The notes beneath the pieces were generated by a model. That model searched no databases, was not told the origin of the DNA, and saw only the letters and a program-made list of their open reading frames with translations. A stretch of DNA of 13,543 bases from Pseudomonadota bacterium (GTDB taxonomy: Bacteria; Pseudomonadota; Alphaproteobacteria; Rhizobiales; Xanthobacteraceae): assembly GCA_021823875.1 (NCBI GenBank), contig JAKAMD010000049.1:1-13543 (forward strand). Direction: 5' to 3'. The first letter of the stretch is position 1; each line of letters opens with the position of its first letter. Made by a program: the position numbers and the translations under genes. Below, one piece after another: positions 5,555-12,019 of this stretch.

Positions 5555-7834
5555 TTGTTGTCACGCGTCCAAGTCGGACTGCGCCGGGGGCGCGCGCCGC
5601 GCAGAACAGTCACAGTTTTGTCGTTTGCGATGGTCGCATTGTTGTTGGCCGGCTGCAACGCCTTGACGACAAGCCAGGAGGACCCGGGTCCGGATGTCCT
5701 GGACAAGGTCCGCTCCTTGGACCTGATGCCGCGTTATCCTCAGCCTATGACGTCGCCGAATGCAACGGCCGATAACAACTCAAAGCCGCAGATCTATACG
5801 GGAACCGTGGTCCCGGTCGTCGCGGCGGCACCAGTGCATCAGGCGCCGGACGGCGAAGGATACGACCTGAATTTCGAGAATACGCCGATCACTACCGTCG
5901 CCAAGACGATCCTCGGCGACATCCTCGGCGTCGGCTATACGATCGACCCGCGCGTGCAGGGGACCGTCACGCTGGCATCGGGCCGGCCGGTGGCGAAGAG
6001 CAGCGTGCTTTATGTGCTCGAGGCGGCGTTGCGGCTGAACAATGTGGTGTTGGTCCGCGACACGGCGGGCTATCGCCTCGTTCCGCTCGGCGATGCCGTT
6101 GGCGGCGGCCATGTCGATCCCGTCGATAGCGCCGAACCTGGCTACGGGATTTCGGTGGTGCCGTTGCGTTATGTGTCAGCGCGCACTGTGGTCAAGCTGC
6201 TTGACAGTTTCGCCACCAAGCCGGGCACCGTGCGCGTCGATCCGGACCGTAATCTGGTTCTGATCCAGGGCACGGGTGCCGAGCGGCGCTCGGCCGTCGA
6301 GACCATGCTCAGCTTCGACACCGACTGGATGCGCGGCCAGTCGGTCGGCATCTACCCGGTGCACAACAGTGTTCCGGAGCAGGTCATCGCCGATCTGCAA
6401 AAAATCATGGATTCGGGCGAGGGCGGGCTGTCGCAGGACCTCATCAAGTTCCAGGCGATCGACCGCATGAATGCGGTGATGGCGGTGACGCGCAGGGCGG
6501 CCTTGCTGCGGACAGTGTCGACCTGGATCGAGCGTCTTGATCGCGCCGACACCGCCAGCACGGGCGTTCGCGTGTATCATGTCCGCTACGGCGATGCGCG
6601 CCAGATCGCTCGCGTTCTCAATAATCTGTTCGTGGGGAATTCAGGCGACAATCTCGAATCGTCGACCAACCAGATTGCGCCGGGTTCGGGCGTGACGACC
6701 GCCAGCAGTCGCGATGGGGCGGGGCGGGGGAACGCAACGCCGTCATTCGCCGCGTCGCAGGGATCTCAATCCGCCAGGGCGAATGCGGCGCGCACGCTGA
6801 GCCAGTTGTCCGCCACCATACGCGAGGCGGCGAACAAACCCGAAAGCGCGCAGGATTCTGCGACCAGTGGCCCGCCCATCTTGAAAGGCGTCCGCATTAC
6901 CGCCGATACTGTGACCAATACGCTGCTGATCTATGCCAGCCAGGAAAACTTTCGCGTCATCGAGCGGACCTTGCGGCAGATCGATCGACCCCAACTCCAG
7001 GTCGCGATCAACGCGACCATCGCCGAGGTGACGCTCAATAATGAGCTCAATTACGGGGTACAGTTCTATCTGACCAGCCACAATCTCGGCATCAATCGGG
7101 AGATTGGCTCGCTGTCGAATACCTACAATCCCGCTTCGGCGGTCGATGTGGCGGGTGTTGTCGGTCCGGTGCTGCCGCGCGCCTTCCCTGGCTTCAACTT
7201 TCTGGTGGGCGGCGAAGCGCAGCCGAGCCTGATCCTGGATGCATTACACAATGTCACCACCGTGAAGGTGCTGTCGACGCCATCGATCGTCGTTCTCGAC
7301 AACGAGCCGGCGGTGTTGCAGGTCGGCGACGAGATTCCGATATCGACCGGTTCGGCCACGGTGCTGACCTCGAACAATACGGTCGTCAATACGATCGATT
7401 ATCGTAACACCGGCGTCATCCTGCAGGTCGTTCCGCGCATCAATATCAACGGCAACGTCGTCCTCACGATTCAGCAGGAAATCAGCAATGTGTCCGACAC
7501 GGCGACCGCCGGCACGCTGACGCCGACTGTGTCGCAGCGCAAGATCAAGAGCACGATCGCGGTTGCCAGCGGGCAGACCGTGCTACTGGCCGGGCTGATC
7601 GGAGAGCAGGAAAATCACAGCCATCCGGCAATTCCAGAGCTAGAAAAGATCCCGGTGATCGGCGATGCCTTCGGTCATTCGGCCACCAAGACGACGCGCA
7701 CCGAACTCATCATCTTCATCCGGCCGCAGATCATCCGGAACAGCGTCGACGCCCATTTCGTCGCCGAGGAATTGCGATCGAAAATGAGGGGTACAGCGGA
7801 GGCGTTGGGTCCGCGCAAGCGGCGAATCCAGTAG
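5555..7834 (+). CDS. gspD: Type II secretion outer-membrane secretin GspD, predicted lipoprotein
   Basis: This secretin forms the gated outer-membrane channel of the T2SS. Numbered from TTG 5555 (759 residues): a basic n-region (RRGRAPRR), a hydrophobic stretch, then a lipobox LLAGC with Cys34, and Asn at +2 which suits outer-membrane sorting. Next come the N0 domain (about 102-175), N1 (about 200-260), N2 (about 266-330), N3 (about 337-480, with a Ser/Thr/Gly/Ala-rich insert at about 362-438) and the secretin core (about 480-730) with LSTPSIVVLDNEPAVLQVGDE-type signature residues. The start is uncertain: TTG 5522 is also open, and TTG 5558 is next. TTG 5555 has CAGGT 5 nt upstream and keeps a full signal peptide, whereas ATG 5630 would destroy it. 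It is first in an operon with gspO and the Sel1 gene. Confidence 0.93.
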   Translation: MLSRVQVGLRRGRAPRRTVTVLSFAMVALLLAGCNALTTSQEDPGPDVLDKVRSLDLMPRYPQPMTSPNATADNNSKPQIYTGTVVPVVAAAPVHQAPDGEGYDLNFENTPITTVAKTILGDILGVGYTIDPRVQGTVTLASGRPVAKSSVLYVLEAALRLNNVVLVRDTAGYRLVPLGDAVGGGHVDPVDSAEPGYGISVVPLRYVSARTVVKLLDSFATKPGTVRVDPDRNLVLIQGTGAERRSAVETMLSFDTDWMRGQSVGIYPVHNSVPEQVIADLQKIMDSGEGGLSQDLIKFQAIDRMNAVMAVTRRAALLRTVSTWIERLDRADTASTGVRVYHVRYGDARQIARVLNNLFVGNSGDNLESSTNQIAPGSGVTTASSRDGAGRGNATPSFAASQGSQSARANAARTLSQLSATIREAANKPESAQDSATSGPPILKGVRITADTVTNTLLIYASQENFRVIERTLRQIDRPQLQVAINATIAEVTLNNELNYGVQFYLTSHNLGINREIGSLSNTYNPASAVDVAGVVGPVLPRAFPGFNFLVGGEAQPSLILDALHNVTTVKVLSTPSIVVLDNEPAVLQVGDEIPISTGSATVLTSNNTVVNTIDYRNTGVILQVVPRININGNVVLTIQQEISNVSDTATAGTLTPTVSQRKIKSTIAVASGQTVLLAGLIGEQENHSHPAIPELEKIPVIGDAFGHSATKTTRTELIIFIRPQIIRNSVDAHFVAEELRSKMRGTAEALGPRKRRIQ

Positions 7835-7843
7835 GCGGCGGTC

Positions 7844-8443
7844 GTGGCGCTGGCTCATCCACCATTCAGCCGCGGCGTCTGGCGGCCATCACTGTCGGGC
7901 GTGCTGGCGATGCTGATGGCTGCGTGCGGCGCGGCGGCGAGCCTCATCCTGGTGCCGGGTATGAATGGGGCGATCGGCGCGGCGCTTGCACTGCTCATGG
8001 CATCAATCGCCTATGTCGATGCGCGCAGCTTTACGATCCCGGACGAATTGACGGTGGTCGGCATGGCGCTCGCCGTCGTGCAGGCGGTGTCGCAAGACGG
8101 CGATGTTTTCGCCAGCGCCGTCGCGCACGCGGCGCTGCGCGGCGCCGTTCTTGTTGCGCTGTTTTGGTTGCTGCGCGTCATCTACCGCTGGTTAAGAGGA
8201 CGCGATGGTCTCGGATTTGGCGACGTGAAACTGGCGGGGGTCGCCGGCGCGTGGCTCAGCTGGATGACAATACCGCTAGCCATCGAAGTCGCGGCTTTGT
8301 CAGGCATCATCGTTTATGCGGTGCGGCAGTATGGATTAGGGCGTCCACTCCGGTTTAACAACAGGCTGCCATTCGGGGCGTTTTTTGCACCGGCGATTTG
8401 GCTGGCTTGGGTCTTTGAAACGGTCATCGTGAATAGAATCTGA
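7844..8443 (+). CDS. gspO: Prepilin peptidase (A24 aspartic protease), short GspO-type
   Basis: This inner-membrane aspartic peptidase would cut the leaders of the pseudopilins GspG, H and I encoded in the same locus. It is 199 residues with about six hydrophobic segments. The two catalytic aspartates are visible: Asp59 in AYVDARSFTIPDE and Asp127 in the GxGD motif GLGFGDVKLAG (122-132). RLPFGAFFAPA (174-184) matches the conserved C-terminal PFGPF segment. It lacks the N-terminal N-methyltransferase domain with its zinc cysteines found in full-length GspO/PilD (about 270-290 residues), so in size it resembles the TadV/CpaA peptidases. The start is GTG at 7844, 9 nt after the gspD stop. Its stop overlaps the next gene by one base. 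Confidence 0.87.
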   Translation: MALAHPPFSRGVWRPSLSGVLAMLMAACGAAASLILVPGMNGAIGAALALLMASIAYVDARSFTIPDELTVVGMALAVVQAVSQDGDVFASAVAHAALRGAVLVALFWLLRVIYRWLRGRDGLGFGDVKLAGVAGAWLSWMTIPLAIEVAALSGIIVYAVRQYGLGRPLRFNNRLPFGAFFAPAIWLAWVFETVIVNRI

Positions 8444-8982
8444 TGCGCATCCTCATTCGAATAGGCGCGACTCGGACGTGGAGAGTAGAGACGGCCGCTC
8501 GCGTTCTGACGATTTTTGTGATGTTGTTGGTTTTCTTGCCCTGCTTCGCGACGGCAGCGCCGCAGACCTATCGCGGATGGACGAATGGCCGCGGCTATCC
8601 CGCAGCCAACACGCGCGTGCAAACTTTGGCCGAGCGCGGTGATGCGCGAGCTCAGACTGTGCTCGGCTTTGCTTACGAGACCGGTCGCGGCGTTCCGCAG
8701 AACTTTGTTTCCGCGGTGAAATGGTATCGCCGCGCAGCAGCCAAGGGCAACCCGACCGCGCAATATCTACTCGGGCTCATGTATGACTATGGCCGCGGTG
8801 TTCCGGAGGACAAGATCATCGCGCAAAAGTGGTTGATTCTGGCGGCCGCGCGAGCATCGGGACGCGAGCGCGCTTATTACGTCCGTATCCGCGATGCCGT
8901 CGCGTCTGCCATGAGTTCCGGCGAGATCGCTCAGGCGCAGTATTTGGCCCACCAATGGACGGCGAAGCATAAGCGACCATAG
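8443..8982 (+). CDS. Exported Sel1-repeat protein in the gspD operon
   Basis: This 179-residue protein starts at an ATG that shares its A with the gspO TGA stop (TGATG), so it is translationally coupled to the peptidase. An N-terminal signal peptide runs to about residue 39 (hydrophobic core VLTIFVMLLVFLP then ATAA). Residues about 66-140 form two Sel1-type repeats: AQTVLGFAYETGRGVPQN and AQYLLGLMYDYGRGVPED, each followed by a helix with WYRRAA or WLILAA. Sel1 repeats are alpha-solenoids that bind proteins. No catalytic motif is seen. It is probably periplasmic, and its place with the secretin and peptidase suggests an accessory or assembly role in secretion. That role is inference, since Sel1 proteins are common and diverse. 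Confidence 0.8.
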   Translation: MRILIRIGATRTWRVETAARVLTIFVMLLVFLPCFATAAPQTYRGWTNGRGYPAANTRVQTLAERGDARAQTVLGFAYETGRGVPQNFVSAVKWYRRAAAKGNPTAQYLLGLMYDYGRGVPEDKIIAQKWLILAAARASGRERAYYVRIRDAVASAMSSGEIAQAQYLAHQWTAKHKRP

Positions 8983-9027
8983 GGCCGATGGAGCGATCGC
9001 CGAAACGTGTTTCCCGCGAATGTTTCG

Positions 9028-9050
9028 CTGTCACGATATCTTCTTAAAAT
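9028..9050 (+). promoter_or_regulatory. Candidate Pho-type promoter upstream of phosphoesterase 2
   Basis: CTGTCAC (9028-9034, 6 of 7 to the PhoB half-site) is followed after exactly 10 nt by TAAAAT (9045-9050, 5 of 6 to the -10 consensus). This is the same geometry as the two sites at 5342-5375 and 5446-5479. The upstream half-site (9017-9023) is poor. A second weaker possibility is GTTTCAT-CGAA-CTGAATT (9110-9127) followed 11 nt later by TAAACT. An extra ATGACAG (reverse half-site) is at 9102-9108. Confidence 0.4.
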
Positions 9051-9170
9051 GGAAATGTTATCGAACCGCATCGGTCTCTTTGTTGCGGTGATTGGCTGAT
9101 TATGACAGCGTTTCATCGAACTGAATTAGAACCGCCACTAAACTGAAGTCACCCCTGCAGATGATCCGCG

Positions 9171-9215
9171 CGCGAAACGAAGCAGCGTTTCGCGGCGATG
9201 AGGTTTTTCATCGCC
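9171..9215 (+). other. Two adjoining stem-loops in the leader of phosphoesterase 2
   Basis: The first stem is CGCGAAACG (9171-9179) with CGTTTCGCG (9186-9194), 9 bp perfect with a 6-nt loop. The second is GGCGATGA (9194-9201) with TCATCGCC (9208-9215), 8 bp perfect with a 6-nt loop. They share one base and lie 25-80 nt before the ribosome site GGGAG at 9241. No T run follows, so they are not a typical terminator. They may stabilise the mRNA or control its translation. Confidence 0.5.
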
Positions 9216-9253
9216 ACAAGTTTAATCTCACCGCTCTGCAGGGAGACCTTTCG

Positions 9254-11104
9254 ATGCGACTAAAGTCGACTTTCAAATCTCTGGTCTTTGCGACCAGTGC
9301 GCTTTGCGCGCTGACGTTGGCCACGGCCAATGCCGAATCGCACAACGAGACCAAGACGCCGATCAAGCATGTGATCATCATCGTCGGCGAGAACCATTCG
9401 TTCGATAATCTGTTCGGCACCTATCAGCCGAAGCAGGGCCAGACGATCAGCAACCTGCTGAGTAAGGGGATCGTCAACGCCGACGGCACGCCGGGCGCGC
9501 ATTTCGACCTGGCCAAGCAGCGCATCGGGCAGGACGAGAACGTTTACAACGCGGTGACGGCTTCGACCGGCGAATACGCGAGCCTGCCGCGCCCGTACAC
9601 CACCTGGGCCGACCCAAGCTCGACCGGACTGCCGTCCGGGGTCGAGGACACCCGCTTTCCGACCAATATGCCCAATGGTCCCTTCCAGATCAGCAAATAC
9701 GTGCCTTATGCGGCCTATACCGGCGATCCGGTGCACCGCTTTTTCCAGATGTGGCAGGACGTCGACGGCGGCAAGCACGACAAGTTCGTGTGGGTCGAGG
9801 AGACCATCGGCACCGGTTCGAATGGCAATCCTCATCCGGCGGGCGGGTTCAATCCGAAGGAAGGTGCCATTTCGATGGGCTTCTACAACATGAACCCGTT
9901 CACCGATGCCCAGGGTCATGCGCAGCCCGGCGACGCCCCGGTCTTCAAATCGCTGGCCGACAATTATGCGATCAGCGACAATTACCATCAGGCGATCATG
10001 GGCGGCACCGGCGCCAACTTCCAGGCACTGGTCTCGGGTGACGTGGCCTTCTTCACCAATCCGGACAGCCTCGATGGCTCGGCCGCCGTGCCCTACAGCA
10101 ACCAGATCGAAAACCCCGATCCGGTCGCCGGCACCAACAACTACTATACCCAGGACGGTTACGGAGGCGGCTCCTATGTGAACTGCGCCGACCCGTCGCA
10201 GCCCGGCGTCGCGTCGGTCAACCAGCAGCTCTACAGCCACGGTGTCCACAAGACCAACTGCGCGCCCGGCCATTACTATCTGGTGAACAACTACAATCTG
10301 TACTGGAACCAGACCAGCAGCAATCCGAACCCGCTCGGGCCGAATCACTTCATTTTGCCGCCGCAGAGCATTCCAACCATCGCTGACGTGCTGAGCGCGC
10401 ACGGCGTATCGTGGAAGTACTACACGGCCGACCGTGGCGACGACCAGATGGCATTCGCGACCGCGGTGGATGGCGTGCCGCTGCCGTACCATTACTACTG
10501 CGGCATTTGTGATCCTCTCACGGGCTATCTCAGCATCATGAAGAGTCCTGCGCAGGAGGCGAAGCTGCAGAACTATGGCGCCTTCCTCAACGACGTGCAC
10601 AACAACACGCTTCCGGCGGTGTCGTATGTGCGTCCGTTCGAAGCGCTCGCCGGCCATCCAGCCGACTCGACCACCGACCTGTACGAAAAGTTCCTCGAAG
10701 ATCTGATCAACCAGGTGAAGAGCAATCCGCAGCTCTGGGCCTCGACGGCGATCTTCGTCACCACCGACGAAGGCGGCGGCTACTACGACTCAGGCTACAT
10801 CCAGCCGGTCGACTTCTTTGGCGACGGCACCCGCATTCCGTTCATCGCGGTGTCACCCTACGCCAAGAAGGGCTATGTGGATCACACCTACTATGATCAC
10901 GTCTCGCTTCTGAAATTCATCGAGGAGAACTGGCATCTTCCGAAGATTTCCCACCGCAGCCGCGACAATCTTCCGAATCCGGTCGCCAGTCGCGATAACC
11001 CCTATATGCCGAAAAACGGCCCGGCGATCGGCGATCTGATGAACCTGTTCGACTTCGGCCATCACGAAGATCGCGACCACGATCACGGCCATGATCGCGG
11101 CTAG
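9254..11104 (+). CDS. Exported phosphoesterase, phospholipase C / acid phosphatase family (PF04185), phosphoesterase 2
   Basis: This 616-residue protein is a larger member of the same superfamily as phosphoesterase 1. Residues 1-27 are a Sec signal peptide (ending TANA|ES). GENHSFDNLFGTY (45-57) is the first metal-binding motif. GGTGANF (250-256) holds the probable nucleophile Thr252. TTDEGGGYYD (503-512) and DHTYYDHVSLLKFIEENW with its Asp/His residues complete the metal site. The tail (603-616) is almost all His, Asp, Glu, Arg and Gly. ATG 9254 is chosen because GGGAG lies 9 nt upstream and the signal peptide then sits at the N-terminus; the frame is open from 9161 without a signal there. 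It follows the gspD operon on the same strand with its own leader and terminator. Substrate (phospholipid, phosphomonoester or other) cannot be told from sequence. Confidence 0.87.
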   Translation: MRLKSTFKSLVFATSALCALTLATANAESHNETKTPIKHVIIIVGENHSFDNLFGTYQPKQGQTISNLLSKGIVNADGTPGAHFDLAKQRIGQDENVYNAVTASTGEYASLPRPYTTWADPSSTGLPSGVEDTRFPTNMPNGPFQISKYVPYAAYTGDPVHRFFQMWQDVDGGKHDKFVWVEETIGTGSNGNPHPAGGFNPKEGAISMGFYNMNPFTDAQGHAQPGDAPVFKSLADNYAISDNYHQAIMGGTGANFQALVSGDVAFFTNPDSLDGSAAVPYSNQIENPDPVAGTNNYYTQDGYGGGSYVNCADPSQPGVASVNQQLYSHGVHKTNCAPGHYYLVNNYNLYWNQTSSNPNPLGPNHFILPPQSIPTIADVLSAHGVSWKYYTADRGDDQMAFATAVDGVPLPYHYYCGICDPLTGYLSIMKSPAQEAKLQNYGAFLNDVHNNTLPAVSYVRPFEALAGHPADSTTDLYEKFLEDLINQVKSNPQLWASTAIFVTTDEGGGYYDSGYIQPVDFFGDGTRIPFIAVSPYAKKGYVDHTYYDHVSLLKFIEENWHLPKISHRSRDNLPNPVASRDNPYMPKNGPAIGDLMNLFDFGHHEDRDHDHGHDRG

Positions 11105-11128
11105 CCTTCGTCACTGATCGCAAAGCTG

Positions 11129-11163
11129 AAAGGGGCTGCATCCGGTTGGGTGCGGCCCTTTTT
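11129..11163 (+). terminator. Rho-independent terminator of phosphoesterase 2
   Basis: AAAGGGGCTGCA (11129-11140 with one base before) pairs with TGCGGCCCTT (11151 on) to make a stem of about 12 bp with two G-T wobbles and a 10-nt loop. It runs into TTTTT. It lies 25 nt after the stop codon. Confidence 0.85.
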
Positions 11164-11558
11164 GTGAGCCGGAGGCACAAACATCATGCTATGGCGGCAG
11201 CGTGAACAGTTCGATGTGAAAGTCGGTGTTGGAGGCGGTTAGCCGCGCCCCAACTTGATGCCAAGATATTGCTTCTTCGGCATCAGTTGAATATTGCATT
11301 GCGGCCCGCACTGCTGTGCAGTTCGACTGCGCAGCGATGATCGCGCGTTTGTGGTTTGGATGGTTCGGTATGGTTGAGGCTGGTCGATGTGGTCCAGGTG
11401 GTTCAGCCGGAGACCGTTGTGTGCACCAAAACCTCGTCCACCACGCACTCCTTCAGACCGAAAGATTTCCCGGCTACGAGCAGAAGCCCCGCATTTGGCG
11501 GACCCGCGCGAAGTCAGTTTGTCTCTTCGTGAAGGGTGGGCGAGGAGACCGGGCATAG
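11164..11558. other. Gene-poor stretch with imperfect hairpins
   Basis: No convincing gene is seen in this stretch. Two stem-loops are visible. TGATGCC (11256-11262) pairs with GGCATCA (11279-11285) and extends by three more pairs past a bulge. CTGTGCAGT (11314-11322) pairs with ACTGCGCAG (11326-11334) around a TCG loop. The open frames here (for example 11239-11556 minus) have low-complexity Arg/Ser/Gly composition and match no family I recognise. The stretch separates the phosphoesterase unit from a gene remnant and is probably decayed or repeat-derived DNA. Confidence 0.5.
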
Positions 11559-11559
11559 C

Positions 11560-11589
11560 GGCCTCGAATTCTCTGGCCTCGAATTCCCT
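11560..11589 (+). repeat. 15-bp tandem direct repeat, two copies
   Basis: GGCCTCGAATTCTCT (11560-11574) is followed at once by GGCCTCGAATTCCCT (11575-11589), 14 of 15 bases identical. The near-palindrome TTTCCTGGGAAA comes directly after. It lies just upstream of the thiolase remnant. It could mark an old duplication or insertion junction. Confidence 0.6.
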
Positions 11590-11639
11590 TTTCCTGGGAA
11601 ACAGAGACTATCAAGCCAGAGACGGGTTCGATTGAAGGC

Positions 11640-11939
11640 GTGTTTAGGGGTCGAGTCCGAGCGTCTGGTACTGACGACGGACACTTCCAGCACATCGAGA
11701 TCAACGAGGCCGTTGCGGCGATCGCCATCGCGGTGACGCGGGAGCTCGGCCTGGCCGAAGATATCGTAAATGTGGAAGGAGGCGCTATCGCGCCCGGCCA
11801 TCCTATCGGCGCCACCGGTGCGGTGCTGACCACACGCTTGCTCTATTCGATGCAGCGCGACGGTATTAGACGGGGAGTCGTCACATTGTGCATCGGCGGC
11901 GGCCAAGGAACCGTCATGAAGCTTGAAGCCGTTCAATAA
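11640..11939 (+). pseudogene. Thiolase (acetyl-CoA acetyltransferase) C-terminal remnant
   Basis: From about 11690 the frame encodes the last part of a thiolase: IEINEAVAAIAIAV (family FEINEAFA), then VEGGAIAPGHPIGATGA with the catalytic His of GHP, then CIGGGQG with the second catalytic Cys. This equals roughly the last 85 residues of a protein normally near 390. The N-terminal domain with the nucleophilic Cys is missing. The frame stays open upstream to 11559 but shows no thiolase homology there. It cannot be an active thiolase. The first about 17 codons (from GTG 11640) are unlike the family, so a breakpoint near 11685 is likely. Confidence 0.8.
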
Positions 11940-12019
11940 CCGGTTCAACTAGCGGAGTGGAAGGTGAGAGCGGTCCGTCGATCCAGGCGAATCACAACGG
12001 ACATCTACCTGCTGCAAAT

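Noticed and set aside
9001..9027. CGAAAC...GTTTCG inverted repeat after the Sel1 gene as a terminator
   Set aside because: The stem is only 6 bp with a 15-nt loop and no following T run; it overlaps the candidate promoter.
9260..10657. Long minus-strand open frame (465 codons)
   Set aside because: It is antisense to phosphoesterase 2, Arg/Val-rich and without motifs; the plus-strand gene has clear family motifs and a signal peptide.
11239..11556. Minus-strand 105-codon frame
   Set aside because: It has no clear ribosome site, biased composition and no family; it probably lies in non-coding DNA.
11622..11634. GGGTTCGATT resembling a tRNA T-loop
   Set aside because: No acceptor, D or anticodon arms can be folded around it.
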